A DNA stretch of 64,000 nt from Alitta virens (GCA_932294295.1 OW028581.1:39991495-40055494); one strand, 5' to 3'; shown: positions 1 through 13,016, counted from the stretch's first letter. Numbers and translations: made by a program. Notes: generated by a model not told the origin, from the letters alone.

Positions 1-902
1 AGAACATACAGCCCTCTTGACAAATTCTTGCCATTCATAATGATTGAGTCGTGTGAAGTTTGTAGAACTTACTACATTAGTAGCTTCTCAACGGCATTTT
101 GCCACCGCAGAGAAGCAGAAATGGTGCAGTATTTTGAATCAGAAATTTAACAGGGTGATAAAAAGGAGGGCTAAAATGTAAGTATTTTCAAAAATTGTCA
201 TAAATACAGATCTCGAAGCAAAATACAGTCCTAAAACTAAAATCAAACATTATCCGTGGACATTTTACTCATACCAAGCGAAGATATCTATTTTGGTTTG
301 AATGATGATTTAAACAAATCTTTGTTTTTTACTCAGTCCAAACACATACAGTGAGCAGATGGTAGGTCACACAACACAAGACATAGATGATTTGTCTTTT
401 GGTTTCCATGTATTCACGAATTGAAATATACAGGATACAAGTTCTTACCTTTATGATTTTTGATATGGTTCAGAAAGTCTTCCCTTGTGTCTCCTTGACC
501 CTCATCATCCCCCGGGTACAGGTGCCCTTAAAATTGAAGAATATTTAGTAATATAGTTTTGATGACTTTTTGCTGTAGTACCAAACACATTAATTATCAA
601 CAACTTAGAATATTTTTATTGCTAAGTGGAAAAAAATGATGTTGACATGGGTCATTTTTCAATGTTAATGTACATTGTGAGTTCTCAGGGGACTTTTCAG
701 TTCATTCCACAGTACTGATTCTCATATACTAACATACACTTGTCTTATTGTCTGAATTATAATGGTGGGCAAGGTATATTGTGGTGATGCAAATTTACCA
801 AATGATTCGATTAAAACTTTCCACTGTACCTGGAAAAATTGTGCCTGGTTCATCAGCAGCAAAACCTGAAGTCACAAGCAATAAAACAACAAGTAATTTC
901 AT
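1..902 (-). CDS. Secreted protein gene, 5' part (runs off left edge)
   Basis: No known family is recognised. Exon 1 (902 to 830) starts with ATG and encodes a typical signal peptide: MKLL, a run of Val/Leu, then TSGFAADEPG with likely cleavage after the Ala-Ala. It ends at a GTACAG donor, one base into a Gly codon. Exon 2 (526 to 449) starts after a TTTTAAG acceptor, completes that codon in phase, and encodes an acidic stretch (PGDDEGQGD) followed by REDFLNHIKNHK; it ends at GGTAAG. A third exon may start at 71 after a TAG acceptor. It stays open to the window edge in the right phase and reads NHYEWQEFVKRAV near its end. All three joins keep frame, which is why I call a real gene. The third exon is the least certain, because another acceptor a few bases further in also gives an open frame. 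A small secreted or lumenal acidic protein is likely. Confidence 0.6.
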
Positions 903-2279
903 CTTGAATGGCAAAAACTCAGATCACAAATGATCAATTTTATCATCAGCATGGAACGGTTTGCTTCAATGACTTATCTGTGACCTATTTTGATAACATT
1001 TTGGAATGTATCAATATTTCGAGATTGAAAAAAAAAGTAATTTTACATTCTTTAATGTAATTGTATACAATGTACCTAGCCAATTATTTATTTACTACCT
1101 CTACCTTTACTCCTGATCAATAATTGCACTGGAGCACTTAGCTATATTGACTGCTCTGAAATTATACAGTGACATTCACTGGAAGTTGCACCTTGTGAAT
1201 GTCTTTTCACAACAACTGATCAACGTTATTTCATTTTAGGTCATGCATGCCAGAAGGGAAGGTCACATTAGCATTCGAAGGAGTGGTGAGTCATTGCATG
1301 AGACCTTCTGATAATCTGGCCCAAAGGCTTGATGACCTTGCCACACCTACAGTGTATATGATGTCATTTCGCCAACTGATTGTTTGGAGTGCAATGGCCA
1401 GACAACAATGTGCTTAAATATTCTCACTTTCATTTATATTATTATTATACATCCATTTTTGTACACGTCGCTGTAACAAATTGCATGTTTTCATGACAAC
1501 AAAGATTATCTTTATCTTATTATTTTATCTTATCTTTATCTTTTTTTTATTTATTTTTATCTTAAAGCTCGATTGTCAAACGAATTTTGCACCACTAAAA
1601 AAATATATCCAAAATGAAAGAAAATGCTTCTAACTGAAATTAATGGGAAACTCTGCTGAAATGATAATGATTCAATTTATAGATAACTATCCATTGTACC
1701 TAATGAATAATCCTGTCTTTAAAAATGACTTACAGTACTTCTTCTGCAAGCTAGCTAATAGTTAGACCGCAATTTCATCACCTGCTACCTGCCACTTAGA
1801 CAAACACTCTACTGGAAGCTGGAGCCCAGTTAATGATTAGTAGTATAGTTCTTTTATGATAGAGTAAATATAAAGAGAATTTATGCTAGAGTGATATTTC
1901 AGATGAGCCACCTAAACCGTATTGTTTCTGGATAATTTGTAGTGCTACCTTATTTCATTATGTATTGTCAGTGTATCTCATCTCATCTCATCTAATTTCA
2001 TCTCATCTCATCTATCATTTATAACGGCAAAGGGACAATGTCATTCTGAATACAGCAAAGCTTTTTCTTCTCTGCGTAACATGTATTATAATAAAACATG
2101 TACTATAATAACTTATCATTGGATAATTTGATTGTAATTCCTTTATACCAGGCTAAATAGCATAATAGCATGTCTTGTGGGTGGGCACCATTACATCCTC
2201 ACAGGATCTGGTGATGCACTCCAAATCTTGTTGAGCAACACTGTACCTATTGTGTGGCATGTAACGGAATTTGAAATGA

Positions 2280-2323
2280 AACAGACAGACAGACAGACAG
2301 ACAGACCGACAGACCGACAGACC

Positions 2324-2364
<41 letters not shown>
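2280..2364. repeat. (CAGA)n microsatellite
   Basis: The CAGA tetranucleotide is repeated about 20 times, with a few CCGA variants. On the minus strand it follows directly after an AATAAATT motif at 2365-2380, the arrangement expected of a LINE or SINE 3' end with a microsatellite tail. Confidence 0.9.
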
Positions 2365-2365
<1 letters not shown>

Positions 2366-3394
2366 ATTTATTTTGACCATAAACTTACATTTTACATAAA
2401 CAAAAATAATCAAGGAAAACTGGTTATATTATGGTCATAGGAGACATTCACTAAGGCCAAAAAATATGTGTATGTATCTCTATGAAAAGAGATTTTGAAC
2501 AAGGTAAACAGTTTTCACACTCAATATGAGTCAATATCATACACTGTGAACGGAGCACAAAAATACATTATGATAATACCCAACTTTGTGTGATTTGCCC
2601 GGGGTAGGTTTCCTGGGTGTCCATGTAAAGACAAAGATTTACAAAGAAATTTGTATAAATTTAACAACATTTACCTTAACTAGCAGCTGCAGCATAAACA
2701 AAAGAAACAACACGGTTGATATCACTGAGGAAAGTGTAGGCTAGAGTCCACTAAAAAAATACTTATATAATTCAATGTAATAGCGTCAGCCATAGAAAAA
2801 CATTTAAAATGAGACTCTGAATATCCGTCCTGTTTTTCCATGTAGAGAAATTAATTCAGCCACATCTAAATAGGGGAAAATACCACCACTATTTAGCACA
2901 ATCAGGCACTTTTATTGCATGCAATCAAAGAGAAACAAGCACTGTAATAAAGTCAAATATTTTTTTCCTGTATATATATATAATAAATGACTAAAAAAGT
3001 TAATTTTGATTTAGTGCTAGACTAAATATCATAAGACCGAACCCTCAGCGCACCTGGAGGAATGTGTAAGAACTAGTAGACAGCTACCTTAATTAGAAAT
3101 AAAATGTATTGGTTTGTATATAGTCCCATAGAATGAATAATTTTGATGTCAACAGAGACAACACTTGTCTAGCTCCTCTGTTGTGCTTTGTGGCATCAGT
3201 AATGGCGGTCGTTATTGCTGCAAGCCTCACAACACTTTTTGTTTACTGTTTGTAAAACATTGCTAAATGACACTTTCTGAATAATGGCACTTAAACATTC
3301 CTTTGTTTTTCAATGGACTTAAATACCTGAGAAAACAAAATCTGTTCTGCTTCAAGATGTATTTGCTAAATTGTAAGCTCTTGTGGTAATATCA

Positions 3395-3625
3395 ATGGTG
3401 GGTTAATATTTCATGGGTTCTAACCCGATCAAAATTTTTTCACTTTTTATCATTCACTCAGTCCTGCAGGAGTACCAGAAAATTAATGTAATCCAAAGAA
3501 TAAAAAAAATACTGGAAAGATTATTATTACGTATATAATATTATATAAGTTGTTGTCATAAAAATGTACGATTAATCCAGAAGCCTTGACTTTCTCAGCA
3601 TCACTTTAAGGCTGGTTGTGACATC
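3395..3625 (+). repeat. SINE-like repeat, family 2, copy 1
   Basis: The segment aligns by eye with 3950-4210. Shared blocks are CATGGGTTC plus an AACCCGA motif (a tRNA T-arm-like B box), then a CAGTC(A/C)TGCAGGAGT block, a CCAAAGAAT block, GGAAGGATTATT, and a TTGTTGT block followed by a CCTTGACTTT-type block. The two copies differ by many substitutions, so they are old. The tRNA origin is suggested only by the B-box-like motif. Confidence 0.5.
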
Positions 3626-3926
3626 ACTGTGGCATCCAGGGGCCACAGATGGATATTGGACCAGGGCTTTTGTGAAGCCCCTGGGACCCAATTGGGCAAG
3701 TTGTTGTTTAGAGTTTAAGGTAGGTGGTACTGACTTTGATTCAATCCTAATTAGGTTAATTTTTATGACTGGCTTCTTACAATGGGGTAATAGATTAATT
3801 AACTTGTATCTTGATTTGTGATTGTCTACGGTTTTGAAAGATCTTGCAGAATAAGAAATGTTTGGACGTCAAGTAGTGTCTGACACAAAAACTAATCAAT
3901 AGCTAATTGTCAGGCCTATTTATCAG

Positions 3927-4104
3927 GGGCTTCCGTGGCCCAGTTGTCTAGATGACCTCTTGAAGTTGAAGTTGGGCTGATTTTTCATGGGTTCAAAACC
4001 CGAAGAAAGAGATTTACTTTTTTTTTATTGTTCATTCAGTCATGCAGGAGTTCCAACAAAATAAAGTTTTCCAAAGAATCAAAAATGGGAAGGATTATTT
4101 GTTA

Positions 4105-4142
<38 letters not shown>

Positions 4143-4210
4143 TGTTGTTGTTATAATGATTCATCTGAAGGCCTGGATTCTTGACTTTACCAAGACCACT
4201 TAAAGACTCT
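3927..4210 (+). repeat. SINE-like repeat, family 2, copy 2
   Basis: This copy keeps a possible tRNA-like head (GGGGCTTCCGTGGCCCAG) and the motif GGGTTCAAAACCCG, which matches a pol III B box in a T-arm stem. It aligns with 3395-3625 and is interrupted by an AT run at about 4108-4138. No target-site duplication could be picked out. Confidence 0.5.
4108..4138. repeat. (AT)n run
   Basis: An uninterrupted TA/AT dinucleotide tract inside the second SINE-like copy. Confidence 0.9.
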
Positions 4211-6456
4211 TGGTTGATACTTAGCTTCACTGGCTGGCCTAATGGGCTAGTAGCCACTATGTAATCAAAGGTTGGTTGTTTTTTGTATGGCTTCGAAACC
4301 AACCTGATTCTAAGGGTTTTCTGTTTAAACTTTTCATTTTTCACTCTGGCAGGCAAAAACACCAGCAAATAACATGGCTTCCAGATAATCTGTCGCAAGA
4401 AAAAGTACTTTCTTCTCACAGGTATTTCAATAAGGAATATTTCATGTACACGGGCCAGATTACACATGTCAATAAGTAGTGTAGTATTTGAATCTAATAT
4501 GAATAGAAAATTAACAAATTCAAATAAGCCATGTAAAAGGGATAGTTACCACATTCTACAATAAGCACTATGTCAAAATGTCTGTCAACTTCAGCAGCTG
4601 TAACAGTCTTTATATTTATGCCAAATCTCGCTTTCAAGCCTTCGCTGATACAGGAATGTAATATTCACTGAAACAGGAATGTATTATTCACTGAAACAGG
4701 AATGTATTATTTCTGTTTGCTCTTTACATCATGACATTTCCCACATAATATTCTGGCATCCCACAAAAAGTGTGGTTTAGGTACTTTTGAATATGCGAAA
4801 ATCAAACAATGCGTCTATGTTACAGTTTAACTGTACACCTGTAGACTGATTAATGAACCAAAAATGAACTCAGAACTGTGAAAATATTTATTTCATATTA
4901 CGCATATCAATCATTGATACAATTAACATGTAAGAAACAGAGATGTCCCCTCATATTACATGTATCATCTTTTACTTCATTCTTATAAGATATTTCATAT
5001 ATTGCTACTGAGATGCCCCACATGGTTTCCTGAGGACTCCCATCTATTCCATCACACCTTGATGCTACTTTTTGATATCTTTTGTCGATGTGCTTATGTT
5101 AGACACACAGATGATGTAGATGTCTTCATGAAAACGATCTTCAGTTAAATGAAATACACACAGTCAAATAGATGGTATGAATACCTTGAGTAATGTATAT
5201 GGACAGTTCATATTTTAATTTTGGATAAGATTGTACGAAAAGGCAAAGAAAAATGAAGGATCCCACACAGGGAAATGAAAGACACATAAGAAATGTATAT
5301 ATATAGTTTTGCAATGCACAACTGCACATGTAGATATAGGTGTTCCTATAGATAGTTGACAAAAGGGAAATTATCACATCTTTTGTCAATTAATAAGGTA
5401 CAATAAATATGTCTTACATACAAATAGTACGACAATAGTTATAGAATTATGCAACATTCAAATATACACTTTAATTCTTCAAAAACATACATATAACTTT
5501 TACGGATATCATAACAAACATAGAGTCAACACAACTTTCATGATTTCTTTCCCCACTATTATGAAACGCTGTGAAATAAATATCAAGATGAATTTTTAAA
5601 GTTGAAGTGTTTTTGTTAAGACTTTTTTACAGCTAAATAGCATGTATGACTTTTTTGCATTAGTGCAAGTATAATAGAGATTCGGAGGTTTGAGGAAATA
5701 TACATTTTTCGCATTTTGCCCCATTACTATAACTCTATTTTATATTTATATCCGTAAAACCCCCAGAACTAAACTACATATATTGACCAGGTTATTCCAG
5801 ATTCTGCCCTGAAAACGAAAGTGTGATACCTAGCAACTTTTCATTCAAGTACCTACAACAATTTCAAATGTTTTTTTCCGAGGTGACTATTCTATTAATC
5901 ACCACAAACAAAAACACCACCTATGTTGATAAAACCGGTTTCTTGAATCTATTATTAGAATGTGATACGTTTTGTTGATTGACTCATAATACAGTCTTTT
6001 CAAAGGTATGCTAAATCAGCATATTCCAGGTAAATCCCAAACGTCCTTGACAAGTTTTGTTTGGTTTCCTCAGAGTATCAAAGCTTATATGTTATTGGCT
6101 CACAGTGCAGCTAAAAATACTTCCTTATCAAAATCACTAATGCTGCACTTGCCATGTTGCTATGTATGTTTTGAAAGTAAAATTATTATTTTTCACTGGC
6201 TACCCCTTCAGTAACATCTTTGGAATCACCATACTTCAAAATACTTCAGAAGATGAAATGCGTTAAATTAACAATGTTAGATAGGATTTTTGTGCAAAAC
6301 ATTTCGAAACCGCACTGTATTGTATTTTATGCATTTCATATTCCGCCAATTATCAATGACCGATGATGTGACTTACGCAGAGAAAATGTCAAATCCAAGT
6401 GACCTTTTTTTGGGTATGATCGAAGAATGTCTACAGGGCAGTAAATGCAATAATTG

Positions 6457-8584
6457 TTATGGTCTGCAACAAACGACTTCATTGTCTCCATAATTTCCTG
6501 CTGGGGAGGCATTTCCTGGTCCTGTGAGAGAGTATACTGAGCGTGTACATACGTAAGCTTGTGGTCCATACATCCAACGGTTTCCATATATCTGCTCAAA
6601 ATTGTAAAACCATAGATATTTTCCGCCAGATTTGTACGCCGGACGACCAAAGCAGTAGTGGGTCCAAACGGGCTCAAAAACCTGGCCTGTGTTCATAATA
6701 GCCATGGGACATTTTGTCTGGTAATAAAAGCAAATAAATTACCTGGTAATGATATTTTTTAAAACAACAGTTTTGGAATAAGTTAACATGATGAAGGTGA
6801 ATAAATTGCTCTTACAAAAATGCGTTTATAAGACAAAGTAAAACAGAGTGAAAAATATAGCCTTGTTTTGCCTGTGTTGTCAAATAAATATGAGAATTTC
6901 CTATTAAAGGAACTGATAACCAGTATAATATAAATCTCATGATAGCAGAAGGATATACACACGAATGGAAGAAATTGTAATAATTTAAGAAATTTATAAA
7001 ATAAACAATTGAACAACATCTGTTGTAATTAGATCACATAAAATCACGTGAGGTTCCGGTTGTTTCATGTTTTTCTTTTCTTGCAATATCAAAAGTCTTA
7101 GTTGCATAATAATACATTTTTGTTATTTGTTTTATGCATATGGTGCGTAAGACAAGCAAAAAACATATTCCTGAAAATGACTTTGTAATTTCATTATACG
7201 CATACTCATTATAAACTGGTGTGATTGTATTGAAATCAATTATGTGTCCAAATAGTAAATACTTACCCTCTCAACATGGAATGTCCGTCTTTGTTTCTTG
7301 CAATAGCTTGCCATGAACTTGTTGTACATGATGCACTTGCCTATTTTCCCAGGCTGGTAATCCACAGCTTCGCATTCTCTCTCGCTATAAATGAAAGAAA
7401 GATTCGCCAATTCCTGCAAACTATTCTGAGCATTATCAAAAGCAAAGTCATTATAATTTTTATTCTAACAGGGTGAGACAGATTTTCCAAATTACTACCA
7501 TGATGTAAAGAAATATGCAAAGTGTATATACAGAGTTAAATATAAGAACAGCAATATAAAAAGCTACAATTTGTATTCAAAATGCCTTTTGTTCTAAAAT
7601 TGTGCTCTTAGGTAAAAATTCTATCGTAAAATGTCAAAGGTTTGACAATGGGTATTTTACAACTGATGAAATCTCGACGAAAGAATGCATTTAAGTGGAA
7701 GAAAGTAATCTTAATGGTGGGTTCCACGATAGTTTTGGCTAGACTGAACGCATCATCAAGGACACATAATGAATACATGTATATATATAATCTGGCCATT
7801 TATTTTATATTTCTTCTGGCTGGACTGCATATCGGAACATGCAAGTTTACATTAATGATCCATGTTCCATTTGCTTATTATGGGATCTTTTCCATAATAG
7901 ATAGGCACAATGTACTTATTATTCTCTATATTGAGACAGAAAAGGTCAGAGAATACAATAATTCATGGGCATAGTAGGTCAATATGAAAATAAAGGAAGA
8001 ATAATGTGCATTTTTAATCCGCACCTCAATGGTGGGGAAAAACTCAATAGCTGATTTGGCTGTAAAATGATTATATATTATCTTCTAAAATAAGCATGAT
8101 GAATTTTATGTCAAATCCATAAAAAGCTGTAAAATGGCCATATAAATTGTGAATGTCAGTTAAAAGTTTGTTTGACTTAATCCATCATGATGTCACGGAT
8201 GAAGAAGAAACCTTTGAAAGACTGTTTCATGTAATTATTACAACGATAATAATATCGTTGTTCCAAAGCTGTCCTATATTATGCCACATTTAGCTGGAAT
8301 TTGTGACAGACTTGTTACAGACTTATAACAATTGCTTATCTTATCTCATCTCATCTCATCTCATCTCATCTTATCTTATCTTATCTTATCTTATCTTATC
8401 TTATCTTATCTTATCTCATCTCATCTTATCTGATGTAATCTAATCTAATCTAATCTAATCTAATCTAATCTTATCTTATCTTATCTCATCTTATCTCATC
8501 TTATCTGATCTAATATTATCTTATCTTATCTTATCTTATCTTATCTTATCTTATGACTTTATCTCATCTCATCTTATCTTATCT

Positions 8585-8618
<34 letters not shown>

Positions 8619-9572
8619 CTATATAATCCTATTTAATCCCTATATAATCTTTTTCTAATATTTTCTAATCTAGTTTACCTGACCTAGTGAAGCTGGCCCC
8701 AATACTTTCTGATGCTCAGTAACAAAGACATGATAAGATAATATTTTTATTTTAAGATAAAATGTTATTTTAAGTTTGATGCTGTTTTCTTCTGATATTA
8801 TAATGACATTATGTCTAATGATTAATATAAGCTGTAAAGGTTGTAGAAGAAGAAAGAATGGTTCGGTATATGCAAATGCAGTAATATGTGCAATAATTCA
8901 CCCTTGGTTTTGTGAATTATTCAACTTTCACAAATTGTAAATATATATACATATATATGATTAATACAAATTGGACAATAGTACATGGCCAAATGTGCAA
9001 CATGCATTTTCTATGAGAAGGACAAATGCATGGAAAACGCATGGTTTTTATATAATTATAATAAGGAAAAAACCATGCGTTTCCCATGCATTTATCCAAA
9101 CACATGGAAAACGCACGTAGCATGTACAGCTTGCATTTGTAACAGCATGTAGATTTGTAAACTGTGTTTTGAATAAACAGTTTTAAACAAAACTATTTTC
9201 AAAGCCTAAAAGTTACTATGCCATATTTCGTGCATATTACAATGTGTTGCAAGACCGCCATTGGTTCTAGTTTTACTTTATGCGAGTTGCAGTGTCTATA
9301 TGATTAGTTATGTACAACTTGTTTTGAGTATGATTAAACATGAGATTCAATAAATCTGAAAATTCTGACCTGTAGCACAATTCAATGCATTGTGTCATGC
9401 AGTAAACGTCCGCTTGACCGATGATTTCAGAAGTTTTTGGAGTACTGATCTCGCTGCAACTGATTTTATAATTGTGATTTTGCAGTGTGATTGTAGATTG
9501 CTTGCACTCCTCAAACGTTTTTCCAAGAATTGAAGGAATTGTGATCCCCAAAATGATAAACACAAGCAACAT
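6457..9572 (-). CDS. Secreted cysteine-rich protein, PAN/apple-like N-terminal half
   Basis: This is a complete three-exon gene of 193 aa. Exon 1 (9572 to 9370) encodes a signal peptide (MLLVFIILGITIPSILG) and five cysteines, ending at CTACAG|GTCAGA in phase 2. Exon 2 (7384 to 7267) follows a TATAG acceptor, completes the codon as Ser, and reads ECEAVDYQPGKIGKC, the C-x-AxxYxPG-x-C pattern typical of PAN/apple folds; it ends at GAGAGG|GTAAGT. Exon 3 (6717 to 6457) follows an ACCAG acceptor in phase 0 and encodes an aromatic, Gly/Tyr-rich domain with five more cysteines, ending VVCCRP-stop. There are 13 cysteines in all, so one may be free or intermolecular. Intron 1 holds a pentanucleotide satellite and a palindromic element. 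The PAN assignment is by motif only, and the C-terminal domain is unrecognised. Role is presumably extracellular binding. Confidence 0.75.
8339..8640 (+). repeat. TTATC/TCTCA pentanucleotide satellite
   Basis: About 60 units of a pentamer, mostly TTATC with blocks of TCTCA and TAATC variants, lie in intron 1 of the cysteine-rich gene. Block-wise homogenisation of variants points to replication slippage. Similar short TTATC tracts occur near 1500-1556 and 22719-22741. Confidence 0.95.
8982..9126. mobile_element. Palindromic TA-flanked MITE, copy 1
   Basis: The element starts TACATGGCCAAATGTGC and ends GCATGTA. Its arms carry repeated ATGCATGGAAAACGCATGG-type motifs that face each other around a short AT-rich loop (ATATAATTATAATAAGG). 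The right end has lost about 9 bp relative to the other copies, removing the CACATTTGG block. It lies in intron 1 of the 6457-9572 gene, so the pre-mRNA would contain this hairpin. Confidence 0.85.
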
Positions 9573-10088
9573 GGTCAGAATATGTCTGCTTGTCAGATTC
9601 TGACCAACAATGTTTCATAAGTTTATCTTGCAATAACCTGAATAATGTATGAAGAGACGGTTTGGCTTTATTTGATTCTGATTGATTTGTGCTGATAACT
9701 TATAATACAATTATGCCATTAAGTTCATCATAGGGAAATTATTAATAGGCTTTTGGGAGACAAATAAAAATTGTCTCAGATCATAATGAATGGTTTTCAT
9801 GTCAATCAGGTTTTGGGTATTTCACATAGACAGGCATTATAAATGTTTCTTTGGTGGAAATAACTCATTCTAAAATGGACAAAAGCAATTAATCATTTAT
9901 TAACATGAAAATATTACTATACCTAAAATATTCTGAAGCTTTAAACCCTTTGTGCGACATTTCTATTGCATTGTAAACATCAAGCTATATGTCAAAGAGG
10001 GACCTTTAATTCCTTTGTATGCTCATTTCCTGAAATTGTGACATGCAATTGATGAATTCAGTTCTTCACAATGGCTGATTGAATCCCA

Positions 10089-10192
10089 TATGGCATTCCA
10101 AGTCGGGCATCGTTTCTCTATCGACTTCTCTCGGTATATCGTTTCACATTGCTGACATCGCGCCGATGTTGAAATGATTTGGAATGCCATCT
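10089..10192. mobile_element. Short inverted-repeat element (putative MITE)
   Basis: The segment is bounded by TATGGCATTCCAA on the left and TTGGAATGCCATCTA on the right, a 12 bp terminal inverted repeat around about 80 bp. Its interior is GC-richer than its surroundings (TCGGGCATCG, CATCGCGCCGATG). A TA on each side could be a target duplication. Only one copy is present, so the mobile nature is inferred. Confidence 0.45.
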
Positions 10193-11170
10193 AAGGTGTT
10201 TTTTCTTCTTCTTTCTTTTTACTCAGAAACAAACTAGCACTAGACTGCTGATTCCAAATCAAATTTTTTTAATGGCAAATGCAAGCAAAACTACAAGCAT
10301 GCTAATGGACTTAGCTAGTTCTTGAATTGGAAGGCTAAGACAGAAGAGCACCACTGTAAATAGTTAATAAAATTAAACATTTGTTCAATTCCATTTTTGT
10401 GTTATTACCGTCCTATGATGAAACGGCGGGCTGACACAAACTGTACATATGCCCCAATACAAATATTTTGATAGTATAAATTAAAATACTAAAAATAATT
10501 TATGCATATGTAACAGGAAATAAAAAAGAAAACGGTATATGAATATATAAGTAAATGTAATTAAATTACGACAACCATCAATGTACCATTAAATAACACT
10601 CCTCAACTTCATTGTACAAGCATATGTGAAAAGCAACGCTATCAATTTTGAAAATTAAAAAAATTTACCCAAGAAAGTGATCATCTTCATGTTGATCTAG
10701 CATGCAGGACACCCCTCCAACAGCTTAATGCAGCATTGACCCCTCTCTTTATTTATATAAAGCTGCATTTTTTCTTGGATGCATAAATTTGAATAATGAT
10801 CATAAGCTCTTATTTGATTTGCTATACCGATGTATCCCCACTCTGGACTTTCATGTGATTTGTCAAAGATATATGGAATATAATTTCCATTCACATGGCA
10901 AAAAAAAAATATAGAAAGAAAATGCTCAAGCAGCCAGACAAAGATGATTCATGGAATGTGGTATTTTCTCTGCTCTTTGGTCAGTCGTTTCATAGATTAA
11001 CATCCTTTGTCTTTTTAATTTGAATAGTTTCAGTTATCTATATAATATATGGCTTAAAGGCAAAATGCATTATCAAGTCATAATTAATGAGTTCATTTTA
11101 TGCAGTAATGATTTAGAGTGTTAAAGTTTAAAAATTGCAAGTGTTTAGTAATAAAAAAAATTGTAATACA

Positions 11171-11236
11171 ACATGGCCAAATGTGCCACGTGTGTTTTCC
11201 ATGCGTTTGGATGCACGTGGCACATTTGGCCATGTA
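11171..11236. mobile_element. Palindromic TA-flanked MITE, copy 2 (short form)
   Basis: A 66 bp version keeps both outer arms (CATGGCCAAATGTGCCACGTG and its reverse complement) but lacks the inner repeats and loop found in the 145 bp copies. The left flanking TA has become AA; the right TA is kept. An internal deletion of the long form is the simplest explanation. Confidence 0.85.
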
Positions 11237-12871
11237 CCCAAAGTAATAGGGCAGATATTTTTTATTTATTAAGCACATTGCAACTAATCTATACACAAGA
11301 ATTTTAGGTTCCCACAACCAATTCTGTCACCGAGAGCGTGAGGGTATTTACATACAGTTGCATTAAATAACAGTTACCCTTGTTTTGATTGTCGTTTAAA
11401 CAGAAGCATACCTCAGCAGGTAACTAATAAGTATTATCATTACCCTTTTCTTAATCCAATCTCCTAAACTCTTCACCATCCCGCCATTCAGGTCTACTTT
11501 TCGAAAGAAAACCATTGAACACTGAGAAACTAAATGGGTAATTTTGTTTTCATAAGATGAATAATCTGTTTGACAAAATTGGCTAATTGGTACAGCCGTT
11601 CTTGACGTGGGAAGAAATTCTTACATCTTAGTGGCAAAGATTTTATTTTGTATTGACATAACAACAGAAATATTGGCATGGGTTGCTGTTTTGTTGATAG
11701 CATTGGTGCAACAATTTAATATATACATACATGTAGGTATTATTGGATAAGTTGATGTGTAGTAAAATTATTTTCAATTTGATTATTAATAGATTAGGCT
11801 TTTGGTTAGATTTTGTAGCATTCATAATGACAACAAATATTGCGAGTTATAACTGAGGATTTAAAGTTCATTTTCAATATGGTATGATAAGTCATCCTTT
11901 TTTCATAAGTGTCTGCATGATAACAAATTGCATGATAACAAATTTCAGATTAATCATCAAAGTCACTAGAAACAAATTGCATCCGTGTTTTTCCAAATGC
12001 CGCATCCATCACCATAATCTAATTCAGAGTTTTCTGAAACTGTTATCAGTTTCATCAAAGACAAATTTCTTTTTCTCTTCAAATTTTTTTAATTTCTTTA
12101 TATAAATCATCACTATTAGGATACATGTACATGACTGTGAATACAATAATAACAAAAAAATATTCTAAACAAAAATAAGAATTTTGGAATTTGGAAAATC
12201 ACTCTTACCGATGCATGTGCCAAAAGTTCAATATTTTCAGTTTAAAATTCACGAGGACGGAATACTGTTGATTAGTGCCAGGTTAGATCGGTTACATGCA
12301 GTTGGTTGGTTGGATTTTAATCTACAAATATTAATCGGTTGCTTTGGGACCTTGGCGCTCAACCCTGAAAATGTAAAATTTGGAAAAAAAAGTTATTTTA
12401 TATAGTTAGTTTCATAAAATATGGTCGACTATAGACAGTTGTAACCACCTATTCCTGGCTGTAGCTTTAACTGGCTAAAGCCAGCCACTTCTGTCTACTC
12501 CTAGCTTATAGTCGGCTTACTAAAAAATATAAACCTTGGCAAATGTAAAAATTTATCAAATATATAATAAACATGTATGTGCAATAGACATGCATCTTAT
12601 CAACAAGAAATGACAAATACATGTAGCTCTCAGCACTGTAGCCAGCTATAGCCAGACAATATCGTTTAGTGGCGGGTAGCATCATATAGCAGAAGTTGTC
12701 TAGCTTTGTCTAGGTTCAATTTTACAGGCCGTTTTTAAGGAAAATAACTGTACATTGAATATGGAAATGCTAGGACCAAATATTAAATCATAAATATATA
12801 TACTTGAATTCTACATTTTATGGCTATCATTTGCAAAGTATGTGTGCTTACTTAGGCAATATGTAGGTTCA

Positions 12872-13016
12872 TACATGGCCAATTGTGCCACGTGCGTTTT
12901 CTATGCGTTTGGATAAACGCATGGTTTTTGCCTCATTTATATATAGCTAAAAACCATGCGTTTTCCATGCGTTTATCCTTCTCATGGAAAACGCATGTGG
13001 CACATTTGGCCATGTA
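12872..13016. mobile_element. Palindromic TA-flanked MITE, copy 3 (full length)
   Basis: This 145 bp copy is a near-perfect foldback. It starts TACATGGCCAATTGTGCCAC and ends in the reverse complement. Each arm carries CACGTG-like and GCGTTTTCCATGCG motifs, and the loop is about TTTATATATAGC. The flanks share only TA, which indicates a TA target duplication as in the Tc1/mariner superfamily. Confidence 0.9.

Larger units (their letters stand above)
903..6456. other. Intergenic region with old repeats
   Basis: I see no convincing coding exon on either strand. The stretch contains a LINE-like 3' end with a TTATC-rich tail near 1440-1556, a TCTCA tract at about 1977-2010, a CAGA microsatellite, two diverged SINE-like copies and an AT dinucleotide run. 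A short direct repeat (CTGAAACAGGAATGTATTATT) occurs around 4669-4710. The open frames here are short, low in complexity and lack splice signals. Confidence 0.5.

Noticed and set aside
2177..2440. Thr/Asp/Arg/Gln-repeat and Cys/Leu/Ser/Val-repeat open frames on both strands
   Set aside because: They are translations of the CAGA microsatellite with no splice or start context.
10697..10894. Small cysteine-containing ORF (65 aa, minus)
   Set aside because: No acceptor, start context, signal peptide or recognisable motif; could be an exon but there is not enough support.
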